DNA of 64,000 nucleotides from Ananas comosus (GCF_001540865.1 NC_033645.1:62001-126000); one strand, 5' to 3'. Numbered from the stretch's first letter, positions 23,271 through 34,932 are shown. The notes: a model not told the origin generated them from the letters alone. Numbers and translations are program-made.

Positions 23271-23832
23271 GTGTATGTGAGACCCCAAATAGTCCTATAT
23301 ATAAGATATATAATAAGATTAAAACTTTTAACCCGTTTAAATATTTTGGATGGTGGCTAAGCTCAAGAGGTTAAGAAAGTTAAGCGTTTTAGGACGGGAG
23401 TAGTTCTAGGATGGGTGATTTCTCTGAAAAGTCAGCGTCATAATTGGTATCAGAGACAATTACGAGCCAGAAGTGTGAGATGAATTTCGGCTAAGCCAAA
23501 AGTATACAGCGGAAAGACCGAGCCTCTCATACTGTTGACTGTTGTAGGTAGAGCGCAGCTCAGCATAAGATCGATTAAGACTAGCGAAATGAGTCTTACA
23601 TCACCTAATATACTTGTGAGTCTGAGCTCGACGAGAACGTCAAGACTTAAAGTGGGGAGAATGTGAGACTCTAGATAGTCCTATATATAAGTTATAATAG
23701 AGCTAAAACTCTTAATCCAATTTAAATATTTTAGGCGGTGGCTAGGCGTATGAGGTTAAGAGAGTTAAACGTATTAGAACAGGAGTAGCCCTAGAATGAA
23801 TGACCTTCCAAAAAGTGGAATGTCACAGTATA
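23271..23832 (+). mobile_element. TRIM element with two 167-bp LTRs
   Basis: LTRs at 23276-23442 and 23662-23827 both start TGTGAGAC and share AGTCCTATATATAAG, TTTAAATATTTT-GG-GGTGGCTA and ending GTCATA or GTCACA. Directly after the first is TGGTATCAGAGA (23445-23456), a tRNA-Met primer site. Before the second is the purine tract AGTGGGGAGAA. The flanks GTGTA and GTATA agree at four of five bases. The 219-bp interior encodes nothing. Same family as 28648-29237. Confidence 0.88.
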
Positions 23833-24596
23833 GCTTTTGAACCGATAAAGTATAAATAGTGAAATAGACCAAACTACTGAGAAACTACGGATTGATGTGA
23901 AAAACTTTTTCTAGTCAAGTTAGAAGCTCAAGGTATATTTTTTATTGTCAAACACTAGTATGTAGAAAAGCTATACCAAATTCGACAAGCAGTATCTCCC
24001 ACTCTAATGAAGGAATAAAAGAAAAATTAGTGGCTCAGGTATCTGGTTCCCTCTCAATGGCTCAGTGTTTCCTTTTGCAACATAAAAGGTAGTTGTGCTG
24101 AGCTATTCTACCCTAAATTCACTTCAATGTAGAAGCAAACTAGCCGAAAATGATATTGGTGTGGATATATAAACTAGGTAATTAAACTCTACATATCCAT
24201 GTAGGTGAAAAATCTAGGGTTAGTTGAGAACATTAAATGCTGTCAAGTGAGCAAACTACTAATTAGGTGGAAAGATAACAAACCCAATTTAATTTGGTAC
24301 CTCTCGTAGAATTACTCTAACTCCTATTTACGTACAGGTGTTGAAAAAAAAATGCTAAGAGGCTGTTTGGTTTGGCTCTACGTAAAATTATAAAAAATAA
24401 GTTTTGGCAGAAAAAATGTTTATATTTTTAATTAACATTTAGTTTGTAGGAAAAAAAAAGAATTTTTTTATCCATACTTGTTAGGTCCACATATTTTGAT
24501 TTTTTATTGTTGGACCTCCTAATTCTTTTGGCGTGCAACATGTTTGCCACAACCTTTCGCAGCTTGAGTTTTCGTTTAAAAAATAATAATAAATTG
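23833..24596. other. Intergenic stretch with a Tourist-like end
   Basis: No gene. At 24359 the sequence AAGAGGCTGTTTGGTTTGGC followed by CTACGTAAAATTA resembles the end of the element at 42972-44583, but I could not find its partner end. Confidence 0.4.
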
Positions 24597-24947
24597 CATG
24601 TTTGGTCCCCAAACCATGACGTCAGTAATATTTTGGTTCTCAAACTTTAATTTATAATAAGTTTTTACTCGAACTTTTAGAATTTATTGCAATCAAATCC
24701 TGACTCTAATTTTCAAAATTACTGCAAACAAGTCCTACACTGATGTAAAAATAATGTGACATCTTAGTTGCTAGTACATCACCAATCATGTCATTGCTAT
24801 ACCACTTCTACGTTAGCGATGTGTAAATATTTAGGTAACTAAATTGAATTGCAACAATTCTAATAATTTGAATTTAAAATTATAATAAATTAAAATTTGA
24901 GAATCAAAATATTCCAGTCCTATAGTTTGAGGACCAAACATGCAATG
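24597..24947. mobile_element. MITE with TTGCATGTTTGGTCC termini
   Basis: The left end ATTGCATGTTTGGTCCCCAA and the right end GAGGACCAAACATGCAATGT are inverted. Inner parts also pair (CTCAAACTTTAATTTATAAT with ATAATAAATTAAAATTTGAG). Non-coding. Confidence 0.7.
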
Positions 24948-25246
24948 TACCCAGAAAATGATAATAATTTTTTCGGTAAAATCCATGCAGTACTTTCATG
25001 CTATGGTAGAAGGGGAAATGTTGGTAAAACAGTTCCAAAAGTAGTAACAACTTTTCAATAAAATCATTCTAATCTCATGCTCTATGAGAACATTGCTATC
25101 GAACGACAAACAAACTTTACCGGAATTATACTAATAAAAGACAAAGGAAGATTTAAAATTGAGGAGGCTTCAAATCGGAAGATCTATCTGATAACAAAAC
25201 TGTATTGGAATTATACTAATAAAAGACAAAGAAATTAAGATTTAAA

Positions 25247-25595
25247 ATTGATGTTACGACAAGCGTAGAAAACGAAAACGAAAACGAAAATGGTGAATAC
25301 AAAATAGTTAAACCACAAGCAGAAATAAAAAAGAACACACAGATTTACGTGAAAAATTCTTTGTAGGGAAAAACCACAGGCGAGAGAGGAGAGAACTTCA
25401 CTACCGAAAAGAGAATACAATGTTTGAAATACAACCAACCACAATCTATCGGCCTGAGCCCTCCGCTATCCACCATAGACATTCATTTTTTCTTCATAAT
25501 TTTATTTTCCAATTTAGTTGCACCGCGAAACTGTCGGCGAGTCGAAATCTTGAACTGAAGTCGGTTATCAATTTCGAGTCACATCTAACAATTGA
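25247..25595. mobile_element. Solo LTR, same family as 7535-7921, perfect TSD
   Basis: The LTR at 25252-25590 starts TGTTACGACAAGCG and ends CACATCTAACA, with ATTGA on both sides. It is 339 bp, shorter than the SH3P2 intron copy, which has an extra segment around 7740-7790. The region after it repeats GAGGAGGCTTCAAATCG, also present just before the LTR near 25161, a short local duplication. Confidence 0.87.
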
Positions 25596-25663
25596 GGAGG
25601 CTTCAAATCGAAAGATCTATCTGATAGAAAACTGGTTTAGAAATAGTATTAGTAATAACTAGA

Positions 25664-26330
25664 ATATTTAAAGGCTAAATTATATAAAATCCTCATGTCA
25701 AAACCCGATTTTTCACTTTCTCCCCTGTCATTTAAAAACCTACACTTTGCCCTCTTGTAAAATGAAAATGTTCACGGGGAGTACGGTGTGAACTGTGATG
25801 GCAAAATGACCATTTTGCCATCACCATTTTCGTCTTCTCCCTCATCTTGCTTATCCGCCGTCACGATCGACCGCGGTTCGCACCTCGATCGGCCGCAGTT
25901 TCTCTTAATTTTCTTCTCCACCTGCTCCCCTTCTCCTTCTGCACCCTCGTCGCCCCTTCATTTCAGCGATAGTAGGGAAGAAATCGAGGTGGGCGGGAAT
26001 GGATAGGTGGGCAAAGGCAACGAGGGCAAAGGTGAGGCGGCGGAGGAGGACGAGGGGGTGTTTGTGGGCGCAGACGGAGATGTGGGCGAGGGCGAGGCAG
26101 TGGAGGAGGGCGAGGCGGAGGAGGGGCGAAGCAACAGTAGAGAGGGCGGAGGATATTTTTGGCATAAAAAAATATTTTATAATGAAACCCTAACGGATTA
26201 CTAACAGTAGGAAGTGAAGTGAACATTTTTTATTTTACAAGGGGGCGAGTGTAGGATTTTAAATGACAGGGAGGAAAGTGAAAAATCGGATTTTGACAGG
26301 AGAGTTTTCTGTAATTTAGCCATATTTAAA
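25664..26330. mobile_element. Mutator-like element with long TIRs and GC-rich cargo (Pack-MULE-like)
   Basis: The element at 25673-26321 has terminal inverted repeats of about 100 bp: the left begins GGCTAAATTATATAAAATCC and the right ends TCTGTAATTTAGCC. It is flanked by a perfect 9-bp duplication, ATATTTAAA, the Mutator length. Between the repeats, 25830-26160 is markedly GC-rich, unlike its AT-rich surroundings. It contains stretches such as GAGGCGGAGGAGG and GATCGACCGCGGTTCGC, which suggests captured genic sequence. No transposase is present and I cannot identify the donor gene. Long frames in the cargo read only Pro/Arg-rich low complexity. Confidence 0.85.
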
Positions 26331-26599
26331 TGAATATTCTATTTTTTGACTTAGCTCAAAACCTGTTTCGCCTTAACATCACATAAGAAAAAATTCATAT
26401 TTTGTAATTCGCAAAACATCAGATTATTACTTTATTCTTTAGATGAGAGAGGCTGTTCCAAAGTTACCCTCTTTTACACTCTCAACATTGTAAGAAAGCT
26501 AAATAAAAGATTGGGTAAACTATACTTCATCCTCAAACTGTAAGGCGTGTGGCACTTTAATTCTCAAGTCTTAATTCATTGTTATTTCTGACTCGTAAT

Positions 26600-27716
26600 T
26601 GTTAGCTTTAATGGTTCAACATGTCCTATGGCGGAAGGCCAAGTTGGACTGAGTCAGGTTCGCAATGGCATGAGGCTGGGTTGGCCGAGCCATGTTCGCA
26701 GTGGCGTGAGGTTGGTAGGGCTGAGTCGCAATCGAGACCCCTGAGCGTTGTGTCTGTATGCTTTAAATAACTGGTTGTGCATTTCTAACAGGTCGAGCTT
26801 TTGGGATTAATAATTAGCGCTAACGATCCGACAAGTTGTATCAGAGCCAGAGGTTACAGGTTTGATCACGCATGCCACGAATTTGTGCAGGTGCTAAAAG
26901 GAGGATTGTTGACTAAAATGGGTCAGCATTCTGCCCTGTGGCGGAAGGCTAGCGTAGGTTGAGTCACGTTTGAAATAGCATGAGGCTGGGTTTGGCCGAA
27001 CCATGTTCAAAATGGCATGAGGCTGGTTAGGCCGAATTACAATCGAAACCCGTGAGCGCTATATTTATACGCTTTAAGTGAATTTCTTACATATTTCTAA
27101 TATCGTGAGTTTTGCTAGAATATTATCAGTAGTAAACGAGCCGTTTTACTACAATTTGTTTTCGATGATAGAACTTCCAAATTGACGATCGGCTCCATTG
27201 AATATGATCTATACCACTTGAAGTGTTTAGAAATCAAATTTCAAATCTTTTCGACATCATTTGCCTAATGATCAGAGGGTTTCAAAATTTATAATTTTAA
27301 TGGTCGATAAGAAGCGTTTTCTCGTTTAACGGCGTAAAGATATCCAAATCAATTGAATTTTTATTAGAAAATTCTTTAAACTTTTTAAAACAAGATCTAT
27401 ACTCTTGATCTTGATTACAAGACTCCTATCATCATTTTTTAAAGAATATTCATTTTCAGCCATTCATTTTTTTTTCACTAGATGGATAAAAGAACAATAT
27501 CGAAAGTGCGTGAAATTTGATTTCTAGGTAGTTTAAATGGTTTAGATCATATTTAACGGAGCCGATCGTCAATTTGGAAGCTCTATCATCGAAAACAAAT
27601 CGGTAGTAAAACGGCTCGTTTACTAACGATAGTATTCTAGCTCAACTCCTAATATCGTTTTGTATTTCTAACAGCTCGAACTTTTAAGATTAATGGTTAG
27701 CGCTAACAATCTGACA
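26600..27716 (+). mobile_element. TRIM element split by a Mutator-like MITE
   Basis: LTR1 is 26600-26833 (TGTTAGCTTTAATGG to GATCCGACA). The primer site TTGTATCAGAGC is at 26836-26847 and the purine tract AAAAGGAGGA ends at 26905. LTR2 starts at 26907 (TGTTGACTAAAATGG) and ends at 27716 (CAATCTGACA), but carries the 27107-27648 insertion. The LTRs share GGCGGAAGGC, GGCATGAGGCTGG and GTGAGCG. The interior is only about 73 bp. No coding capacity. The LTR differs from the TGTGAGAC TRIM family. Confidence 0.85.
27097..27658. mobile_element. Foldback Mutator-like MITE (F2) inserted in a TRIM LTR
   Basis: The element at 27107-27648 begins GAGTTTTGCTAGAATATTAT and ends ATAGTATTCTAGCTCAACTC, so the ends are inverted. 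The inverted parts reach deep inside: AACTTCCAAATTGACGATCG pairs with CGATCGTCAATTTGGAAGCT. The flanks carry a perfect 10-bp duplication, CTAATATCGT (27097-27106 and 27649-27658), and removing one copy with the element restores a continuous LTR. This sets the family as Mutator-like. Confidence 0.9.
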
Positions 27717-28284
27717 GTGCCTTCTTAATTGTCGCAATTAAGTCTCAAAATTCAATTTAGCTGACTAAATAATAGTAAATTATTGATGAAAAACTGATGA
27801 AAATATTGTGATTAATGATGCGATAATGATTAAAACACATTACGTAACTTCCATATCAACAATTTTGTCAATATTTAATTTTTTTATAATAATAAAAAAA
27901 TTAAACTAAAAATTATTATAAATTAAAATTTGAGGATCAAAATATCACACAACTCAGAATTTGACGGCGGAAAGTGTAATTTGGCTTAAAAGATTCTATT
28001 ATTTTTTTTGTGTGGATGGAAACTAAAGAGCAACTGTTCCTATCTTCTTATGTTGTGCTCGATGAAAGCTAAAGACTACCTACGTGTATCTTCTTCTGGA
28101 TTTGTGCCTGGTGAATGATTCAGACATCATAAGATACTGGATGTTGACATGGGACACACATAAGCATCCACTGTCCTAGGAAGCATCTCAAACCAAAGAT
28201 CAATGGGACTCTAACAAATAAGTACTTTCTCATAAAGAGAATATAACCAAAATGTAGATAACAAGGAATATATATATAGAATTA
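27717..28284. other. Intergenic stretch
   Basis: No gene. The first 260 bases resemble the ends of small MITEs (TTAATTGTCGCAATTAAG, a short palindrome at about 27725), but I could not place both termini. Confidence 0.4.
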
Positions 28285-28510
28285 TACGATTGTACTATCG
28301 ATAGCACCAAGTGCTTGGTATTATTAGATTTTCGGTCTTTAGATGAAAGAAGGTGCAGTAAGATAATAGTAGTCTCATCGGATTGAATGGATGCATGGTT
28401 GAATATGTAGTATGATCTAACGAATGAAAATGGTCAAAGAGGTAGATCTAACGACAAGAACTCGATAGCACCAAGTGTTTGATACTATCGATAGTATAGT
28501 AGCGATAGTA
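28285..28510. mobile_element. MITE of the GCACCAAGT family (F3)
   Basis: Inverted ends ACTATCGATAGCACCAAGTG and TTTGATACTATCGATAGT surround non-coding sequence with GGTAGATCTAACGA. It resembles 20684-20916 and also the F2 ends (ACTATCG), which suggests related groups. Confidence 0.65.
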
Positions 28511-28647
28511 GTTGGACTCTATATATATAACACTGTTATCCATCAAACGATCTGATATAAGGACGACTTACGACATAGGACTATTTAGAGGCAAAGGAGC
28601 TTAGGAGATCCTTTGGTATCATTTGTGCGATCACTAATAATCTAAAA

Positions 28648-29237
28648 CGTAACATTTTTATAATTTGAAATAGTCTTATATATAAAATATATTAGAGTTA
28701 AAATTTTTAGTCTGGCTATAATATTTTGAGTGATGACTAGATCCAAGAGGTTAAAACAGTTGAACCAACTTAGAGTTAGAATATTTCTAGAATAGATGAC
28801 CCTCTGAAAAGTGGGGCATTACAGTCAGTATTAATTAAAGCCAATCTCCCGCTAAAATATAAGATGAGACTCGACTGAGCCAAAGTCATAAAGTGGGATA
28901 AAGTACAGAGTGGAGTGCAATTTCCTATAAGATCGGCTAAACTAGTGAGATGGGTGTCACATTGACTGATATTTGTAAGTGTGCTTGAGGGTAACAAGGA
29001 TATTAGGACTTAAAAGAGGCCGAAGGGGTTTGGGAGGGTTGTTGGTTGGGGGGGGGGTTATGTGACATCCTTTTGGAATAATTCAATATGTAATATATAA
29101 TAAGTCTAGCTAATCTTTTAATTTGACTATAATTTTCTAGGTGATGGCTAGCTCCAAAATATTAAAAGGGTTGAGTGAGTTTAGGACTTACGTAGTTCTA
29201 GATAGAATGGAACCCTTCCTGAAAGTGGGGCGTCACA
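28648..29237 (+). mobile_element. TRIM element, diverged sister of 23276-23827
   Basis: LTRs at 28648-28823 (CGTAACATTTTT to GGGGCATTACA) and 29061-29237 (TGTGACATCC to GGGGCGTCACA) share CTCTGAAAAGTGGGGC-like ends and GTGATG-CTAG-TCCAAGA. The interior has a decayed primer site and a G-rich tract before LTR2 (GGGGGGGGGTTATG). The first LTR has lost its TG start (CG). Older than the sister copy. Confidence 0.78.
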
Positions 29238-29570
29238 CCAAATGTTAATAAGATGCAACTAGCACCCAAAAATAGATAATCAGAACTCAAATTTATAGTG
29301 TTTGGTCTGCAGAACATGTCTAAATAAGCTGTTACAATGTTTGAATGAGAACCATACATGTAAAAATAGAAATAATAGAAAAAGAGAAAAAGTTGGATAT
29401 GGTTTGCACTAAGATATATAAAATGTGGATCATGTTTGCATCATCAAGATTTGGAACAAATTAGTTGGCTATATCAGTCATCATGATGTTACAAAAAAAC
29501 AAGAGGAAAAAAAAATAGAAAACGTTGTTGATATTTGACTACATGTCTGATTAAAATTGTACAGTATATA

Positions 29571-29725
29571 CCAACCGTCCCTAGCACAAGTGGCAAAGGG
29601 TTTGATGGTTGGTATATTCGAAATTCCAAGTTCGAATCCTAATTAATTCACATATTTATTTAAATTTATTTCTAAATAAAATAAACGAAAGGAGTAGCAT
29701 GCTAGCTTATCTTTCAAAAAAAAAA
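29571..29725 (+). mobile_element. SINE family S copy
   Basis: CCAACCGTCCCTAGCACAAG, AAGTTCGAATCCTAATT and AAATAAACGAAAGGAGTAGC followed by poly-A. The flanks give only a weak duplication, so insertion limits are approximate. Confidence 0.8.
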
Positions 29726-29831
29726 TTGTTTTGTACATCAATAACTTTAGCTTTTAATCAACACAGATTAAAAGATTGGAGAACAGTAGAGCTAGTTGTT
29801 CTTTTATTTATTATTAGTGAAATATCCGCGC

Positions 29832-32262
29832 GATACTGTAGTGTTCCTGAGCTTTGGATAGGATTGGCTTCAGTATTAGTGACTGGTCGACATCTCTGGA
29901 GAGTGTCGGACTGAGTCGGAGTCAATTCTGCACGAATTGGATGCAGAATTGGACTCGACGCACTCAAATAAGCAAAACTGAAGTTTTGCCAGATTCGGGC
30001 GCCCAGAACATTTTTAGGGTCGCCCAGAAACGAGTGTTGAATTTAACTGAAACTGGAAGTCAATTCGGATCCCAAGTTCCGGGCGCCCAGAAGTGGGTCC
30101 GGAAATTCGACATTGTGAATATCGCTTGCTTCGACGCGTGGCAGGGCGGTAGGTGAGTTCCGCCGGAGCCATTTACGGGCGCAGCGCACCGCGAGCGGAG
30201 AGTCCGAGGAGCCCGTTTTGTGCAGGCTGGATGTTCTGGTCGCCCAGAACATGGTTCCGGGCGCCCAGAAACGCCCGTTTCTGCAGGGGCACTGGATTGC
30301 GGCTATTTTTCCTGGGGCTTATCTGATCTATCCAGCAGCCTATAAATAGCTGAGAAGCGCCCCCTTTGAGCTCTTTTACCTGTTCTTCACAGAGGACTTA
30401 GATTTTACTCCCAAATCCCTCAAATCTTTCCAATTTGCATCAAGATCCACCTCTCCAAGAATTGCAAGGTGCTGATTTTGCAGTTCTTCAGCGACGACCT
30501 CCAGTGTTTTGGCTCGTGCGCGACGTAGGAAGGTCGGATTTCGACGAAACTTGGTTTGCTGGATTCTAGACTTCCAGAGGAATCCACGAAGCCCTGAATT
30601 GCAGATTTTGGTTGAGGTTAGCTTGGTCGAATTGAGGTTTTTCTGGACTGCTGTTGGCTTTGAGCTGAAAATGGGATTTTTGAGTTTTTCTTGATGCTAA
30701 CTTTGTAGGCAGTGGGATTTTAGACCTGAGATTGATCACCCCTCAGTATTTGCTGGATTTGAAACTGTCCTCACCTGATTTGGAGATCATTAGGTGAGTT
30801 TTGACATTGGAGTTGAGATGAATTAGCTTAAGTGCTGAAATTTTGGCTATTTGATGATTTTTATTGGATTTTTGGGTGAATTGTAAATCCAGATCTTAAG
30901 GGGCTTTGTTGCTGGTTTGGAGGGGTTTCCAGCAGTGTTGCTTGAAGATCCGAGACCCTCTTGCTGCCAGGAATTGCATTAGAGGTGGGTGTATCATCGG
31001 TTTCGCTCCTAAGTGCATGTTTAGTCGACGTGTATAGTTCGATTTTTGTATATCATGCTTTAATTCATCGATTAGCATTTTGGATGTAATATGAATATAA
31101 AAGCATGCTGAAATGAATGTTTATATTATACATGTTGGACTTGAAATTTGACTTAGGAGAAAACCTGCGTTTTGACCCGTCATATGCTTAAACTACCAGA
31201 TTTAGCTCTAGGAGCCGTGATTCGATTGTATCGTTGCAGTATCAGTGCGATGGATACCTGGGGTAGTTTAGAAGGCATTTACGCTCGTGCTGGGGTGCCG
31301 AGCTTATTTTTCAGCAGAGTTTAGGCTGTTTCGGGTCGTTGGGTGCCGTTCGGGTTAGCGGTGGACCCAGATTCTTGTTTTGGTCACAGATTGTGCCGAG
31401 GGCACGTGGGTTTGGTTTGTAGACCTGTTTTGACCCTGTTCACTTGACTTTGGCTAGTTGGAGCCTGATTGAGCTCGACAGAGATACGCTGCATACTCGG
31501 TTGGGTAGCGCCCACGAGTGCGACTCCGGAGTCAGGCTTTGTGCTTTCGCGTTGGGGTCGCTCATGCCAGTTGGACTTGCTCTCCACGGACCGGTTAGTG
31601 TGGATAGAGCCCGATAGTCGCAACGGGGCAGGGACGGGTGTATTCACAGTCCCGGGGATGGGTATGCTTACAGTCCCGATTGGATTGGGTCAGGTTGGAC
31701 ATTTTCTACAGTTGGTTAGTGTAGAGCATAATAGTGTAGTGTTTGATAGCGGTAAACTTTATTCTTGCATTTTACTACTATTCTTGCTCCCTTCTGTAGA
31801 CTTAGTGGGTGGACCGATATTGTTTTGGACGGTACCTACTGAGGACTACTTGTTTTTACAGTAGTTCTCACGCCCAGTTGTTACCTATGTTTTTGCAGAG
31901 CCACAGGTTCTGGTTGCTGCGCCTTCCGCGGATCAGGATCGAGGCAAGGGCGTCGCGAGTTAGAGCCCTACCCGACGTGCTGAGCTAGAGGTGCCCCTAC
32001 TGCAGGTAGATGTTTTGTTTCGAGTTTATGTACATAGTGGATTTAACTCGCCAGTGCGAGTAGTTTTGTATTTTGGATTTGGACTATGTATATGAAACTC
32101 AGTTTGTTTAGCTTCTGTTTTCTCTAGCAGCTCTCTACTACTGTTCGTAGTAGTGTTTGATTTATAGGTACAGTTATCGCTTCGTATACAGGGAAAATTT
32201 CTTTGTATACGGCGGATTTGTCGGCGCGCCCGGGGAAAGTGTAATCCGGCGGGGACAGATAT
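29832..32262 (+). mobile_element. Long solo LTR, probably Ty3/gypsy type
   Basis: From TGTAGTGTTCCTGAGC (29837) to GGCGGGGACA (32257) the sequence is clearly more GC-rich than its surroundings. It has TGT...ACA ends and flanks GATAC/GATAT (four of five). It carries a plausible promoter: CCTATAAATAGC at about 30339, followed by a pyrimidine-rich leader. The word GCGCCCAGAA recurs about five times between 29997 and 30270. At 2.4 kb it is long, as in some gypsy lineages, and nothing resembling a primer site follows. No coding domains are found. The class is inference; it could also be an internal non-coding part of a larger element. Confidence 0.6.
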
Positions 32263-33198
32263 ACGGATATAAAAAATATTTTTATAATAATTTTATTTTT
32301 TAATATGTTTATATAGTTTTATAAGTCTAATTATTAATTAAATAAAAGTTATAAAAAAATATTAATCGTTAAATCTATTTAAATAAAAGTCATTAAAATC
32401 GGTATATGCCCAAAGTAAATTTATACAACAATTTATTTTATAATATTTATATGAAAATAATTGAGATAAATCTATCAAAATAATTTTAAAAAATTAATAA
32501 ATAGAAGAAAATAAAATTGTAAAAGAATTGTTTAATAACATTAATATATATCTATACACAGAAATACACTATATTTCTAAATTTTACTCCTAAATTTAAA
32601 TGCTCTATTTTTTTTTATATAGCGATATTTTTACGTGATTTAAATTATATCTATTAGGTTAGATTTTATTACGCCAATTTATTATGCGTATTATTAATAA
32701 AATTTAATAACTATATTATATATAATGAATTATTAATAAAATTAATTAATTAATTTCACATAGTTTAGAGATTTAAAATTTAAAATTTTAAAATTTAAAA
32801 TTTGAAAATAAATATTATAAATTAAATTTAAATTTTAAAATTTAAAATTTAAAATTTGAAATTTTAAAAGTTTCAAAATTTTAAATTTTGATATCAAATA
32901 TATATATATATTAATTATTATAATAATATATAGAGGGAGAGAGAGTAAAGGGGGGTTTGGGAGGACACGTGTCACCTTTGGTCCCCAAACCCTTCTTTAA
33001 TGTAGAGAAATAGAAAATAGATTTAAATAGCAACTAGTATACAAAAAATCAAAGGAAAATGCGCAATCGAGCTCAATGCAAGTAGCACTCCAGAGTGTAC
33101 CAGATATGATGGAAGAAATCAAGAGATTAAGTAAAAAAAAATGTCAAGTACATAGAAATGCTTTGGGTGCCCCATTTTTGAAAATCCTATAATATTTT
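32263..33198. other. Intergenic AT-rich stretch
   Basis: No gene. From 32770 to 32890 it is built of AAATTTTAAATTTAAAATTT-type low-complexity words like those at 42490-42760. Confidence 0.5.
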
Positions 33199-33611
33199 TG
33201 TTAAATATGTTTCGAATTCTAATACCGCAAAGTTTTCTAATTTTATTCTGTTTTGATTATGCCTAATTTTATTAAAATATTTATAATTTTAGTGGGTTTG
33301 TATTCCTAGTTATATCAGGATTTAATTAGCCACTATTATAAATATACCCTTTATTCTATTGATTTAGTGCGAAAAATGAGAAAGAGAATATAGGTGTATT
33401 TTTGGGATTAGGGTTTTGTGAGAGAGACATATTTTGTATACCACTTTGATTATAATGAAGATCTCCGCTCCGTTTTCGCTCGTGTACGTAGGTCGATGGC
33501 CGAACTACGTAAATATTGTGTGCTTTATTTTGCTTCTCTCTTTCTCGAATCTCTTTTTGTATTTTCGCACCCGACGAACTAGATCTTTTCGGTTTTAGTT
33601 CCAACAATTAT
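33194..33611 (+). mobile_element. Solo Copia-type LTR
   Basis: Starts TGTTAAATATGTTTCGAATT and ends GTTTTAGTTCCAACA (33606). The flanks ATTTT/ATTAT agree at four of five bases. The order of signals is that of Tork/Tnt1-like LTRs: CTATTATAAATATACC as TATA region, GATTAGGGTTTTGTGAGAGA, TATAATGAAGATCTCCGCTC, GTAGGTCGATGGCCGAACTA, CGTAAATATTGTG. No primer site follows, so it is solo. Confidence 0.8.
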
Positions 33612-34931
33612 TGATGGATTGGCATATACATATGGAGAGATTATGATTTAGGATTTAGAATCTAATAATGACGATGCTTGAGATTTAATAATGATGTTTG
33701 AAATTTAGTAAATATTATTTAGGGTATAATAATGATATTGTCGTGTCATTAAAAATTTTATAAGGAACACTTAGGGGTGGCCAAACAGAATTAATTCAAA
33801 CAGAATTAATTAGTGAAATTATGGCTTAGTTCGATTCAGTTTTGTAGTGTTTCTGGTAATCCAAACAGAATTAATTCGCTAACGTAAAAATCCAAAAGAT
33901 AGTCAAATCAAAATAATTTGACTTCGTTCGGTTAATTTTATTCAGTTTGAGTGTTTATTAAACCCCGTCTTGGCTTATCCGAAACAATTATTATCCAAAA
34001 CATAACATGTATCATGTTCTTTTTATTTAGGAGAATTCATCATTTATTATATCATCATTAAATTCAGTATTTTTTTTTTATCAATTAGTTTCATTATATC
34101 AATATACGTAATTAAACCGAATTACTAATTAAACTAAATAAATTAACATAATTCTGTTCATCACAGTATTGTACATAATAACGAGAAATGCTACCGGTGT
34201 ACTTCAAAGGGCGAAAAATAGGTCCATATCTTGTCATTTTTTTTTTGTTTATATAAGTACAAAAAATTTAAAGGTTTTTATGAACCTTTGAATGAATAAG
34301 TGTAAATCAAACACTTCTTGTGGATAAATAGCATTTTTACACATCTTAATATAAGAATGCTTTGCCGGAGAATCTTTGCTTTCTTCAACGTGATAAGTGG
34401 CATCTTTGCCTTTTTCATTTTTTTAAAAAAATATAAATATGTTGGCAAATTTTTTTGTTTTTATCATATTAGGAAAAAAAAAAGAGATTAAATCCACGAC
34501 CTTACAGAATAAGAGGATTTAGTATTACTCAAAATATTGATCTAATAAGAAATATATATTAATAATATATAACTAGGTTTTAATAGAAAAAAGGCTGAAT
34601 GTGAAAAGACATTTCAAAAAAAAAAAAAAAATTAAAAAAAGTATGATCAATAAAAAGCTTTAAAATAAGGTTTTTTTTTTCTTTTTTGTTGCTACCAAAC
34701 AAATTGGTAGATTTATGCATATACTGCAAGAATCTATTGTCATTTGCAATTCAAATAAATATTTTAATTAAAAAAAATTAATGAAACAACAACAAGTATC
34801 AAACAGTAAGGTCAAATTAATTTCAACAATGTAATTATAAATACCCACAATTTACTCTCTCTCTCTCTTACCTAAGCACCAAAGGATACATAGGATAGAC
34901 TAATCCAGTAATCTAGTGGGTAAAACCACCG
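33612..34931. other. Intergenic AT-rich stretch up to the N
   Basis: No gene. AACAGAATTAATT words repeat at 33785-33860. I searched it for the missing PIN exon (encoding AALPQ) and did not see it. Confidence 0.5.
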
Positions 34932-34932
34932 N
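34932..34932. other. Single N (assembly join)
   Basis: A lone N 57 bases from the broken end of the PIN fragment. The sequences on its two sides may not be adjacent in the genome. Confidence 0.8.

Noticed and set aside
25788..26226. Overlapping Pro/Arg- or Gly/Glu-rich ORFs in the GC-rich core
   Set aside because: All frames are open because of base composition. None shows a domain. Treated as cargo sequence of the Mutator-like element.
23276..29237. tRNA genes suggested by tRNA-Met-like words
   Set aside because: TGGTATCAGAG occurs as a primer-binding site after LTRs. No cloverleaf can be built around it.
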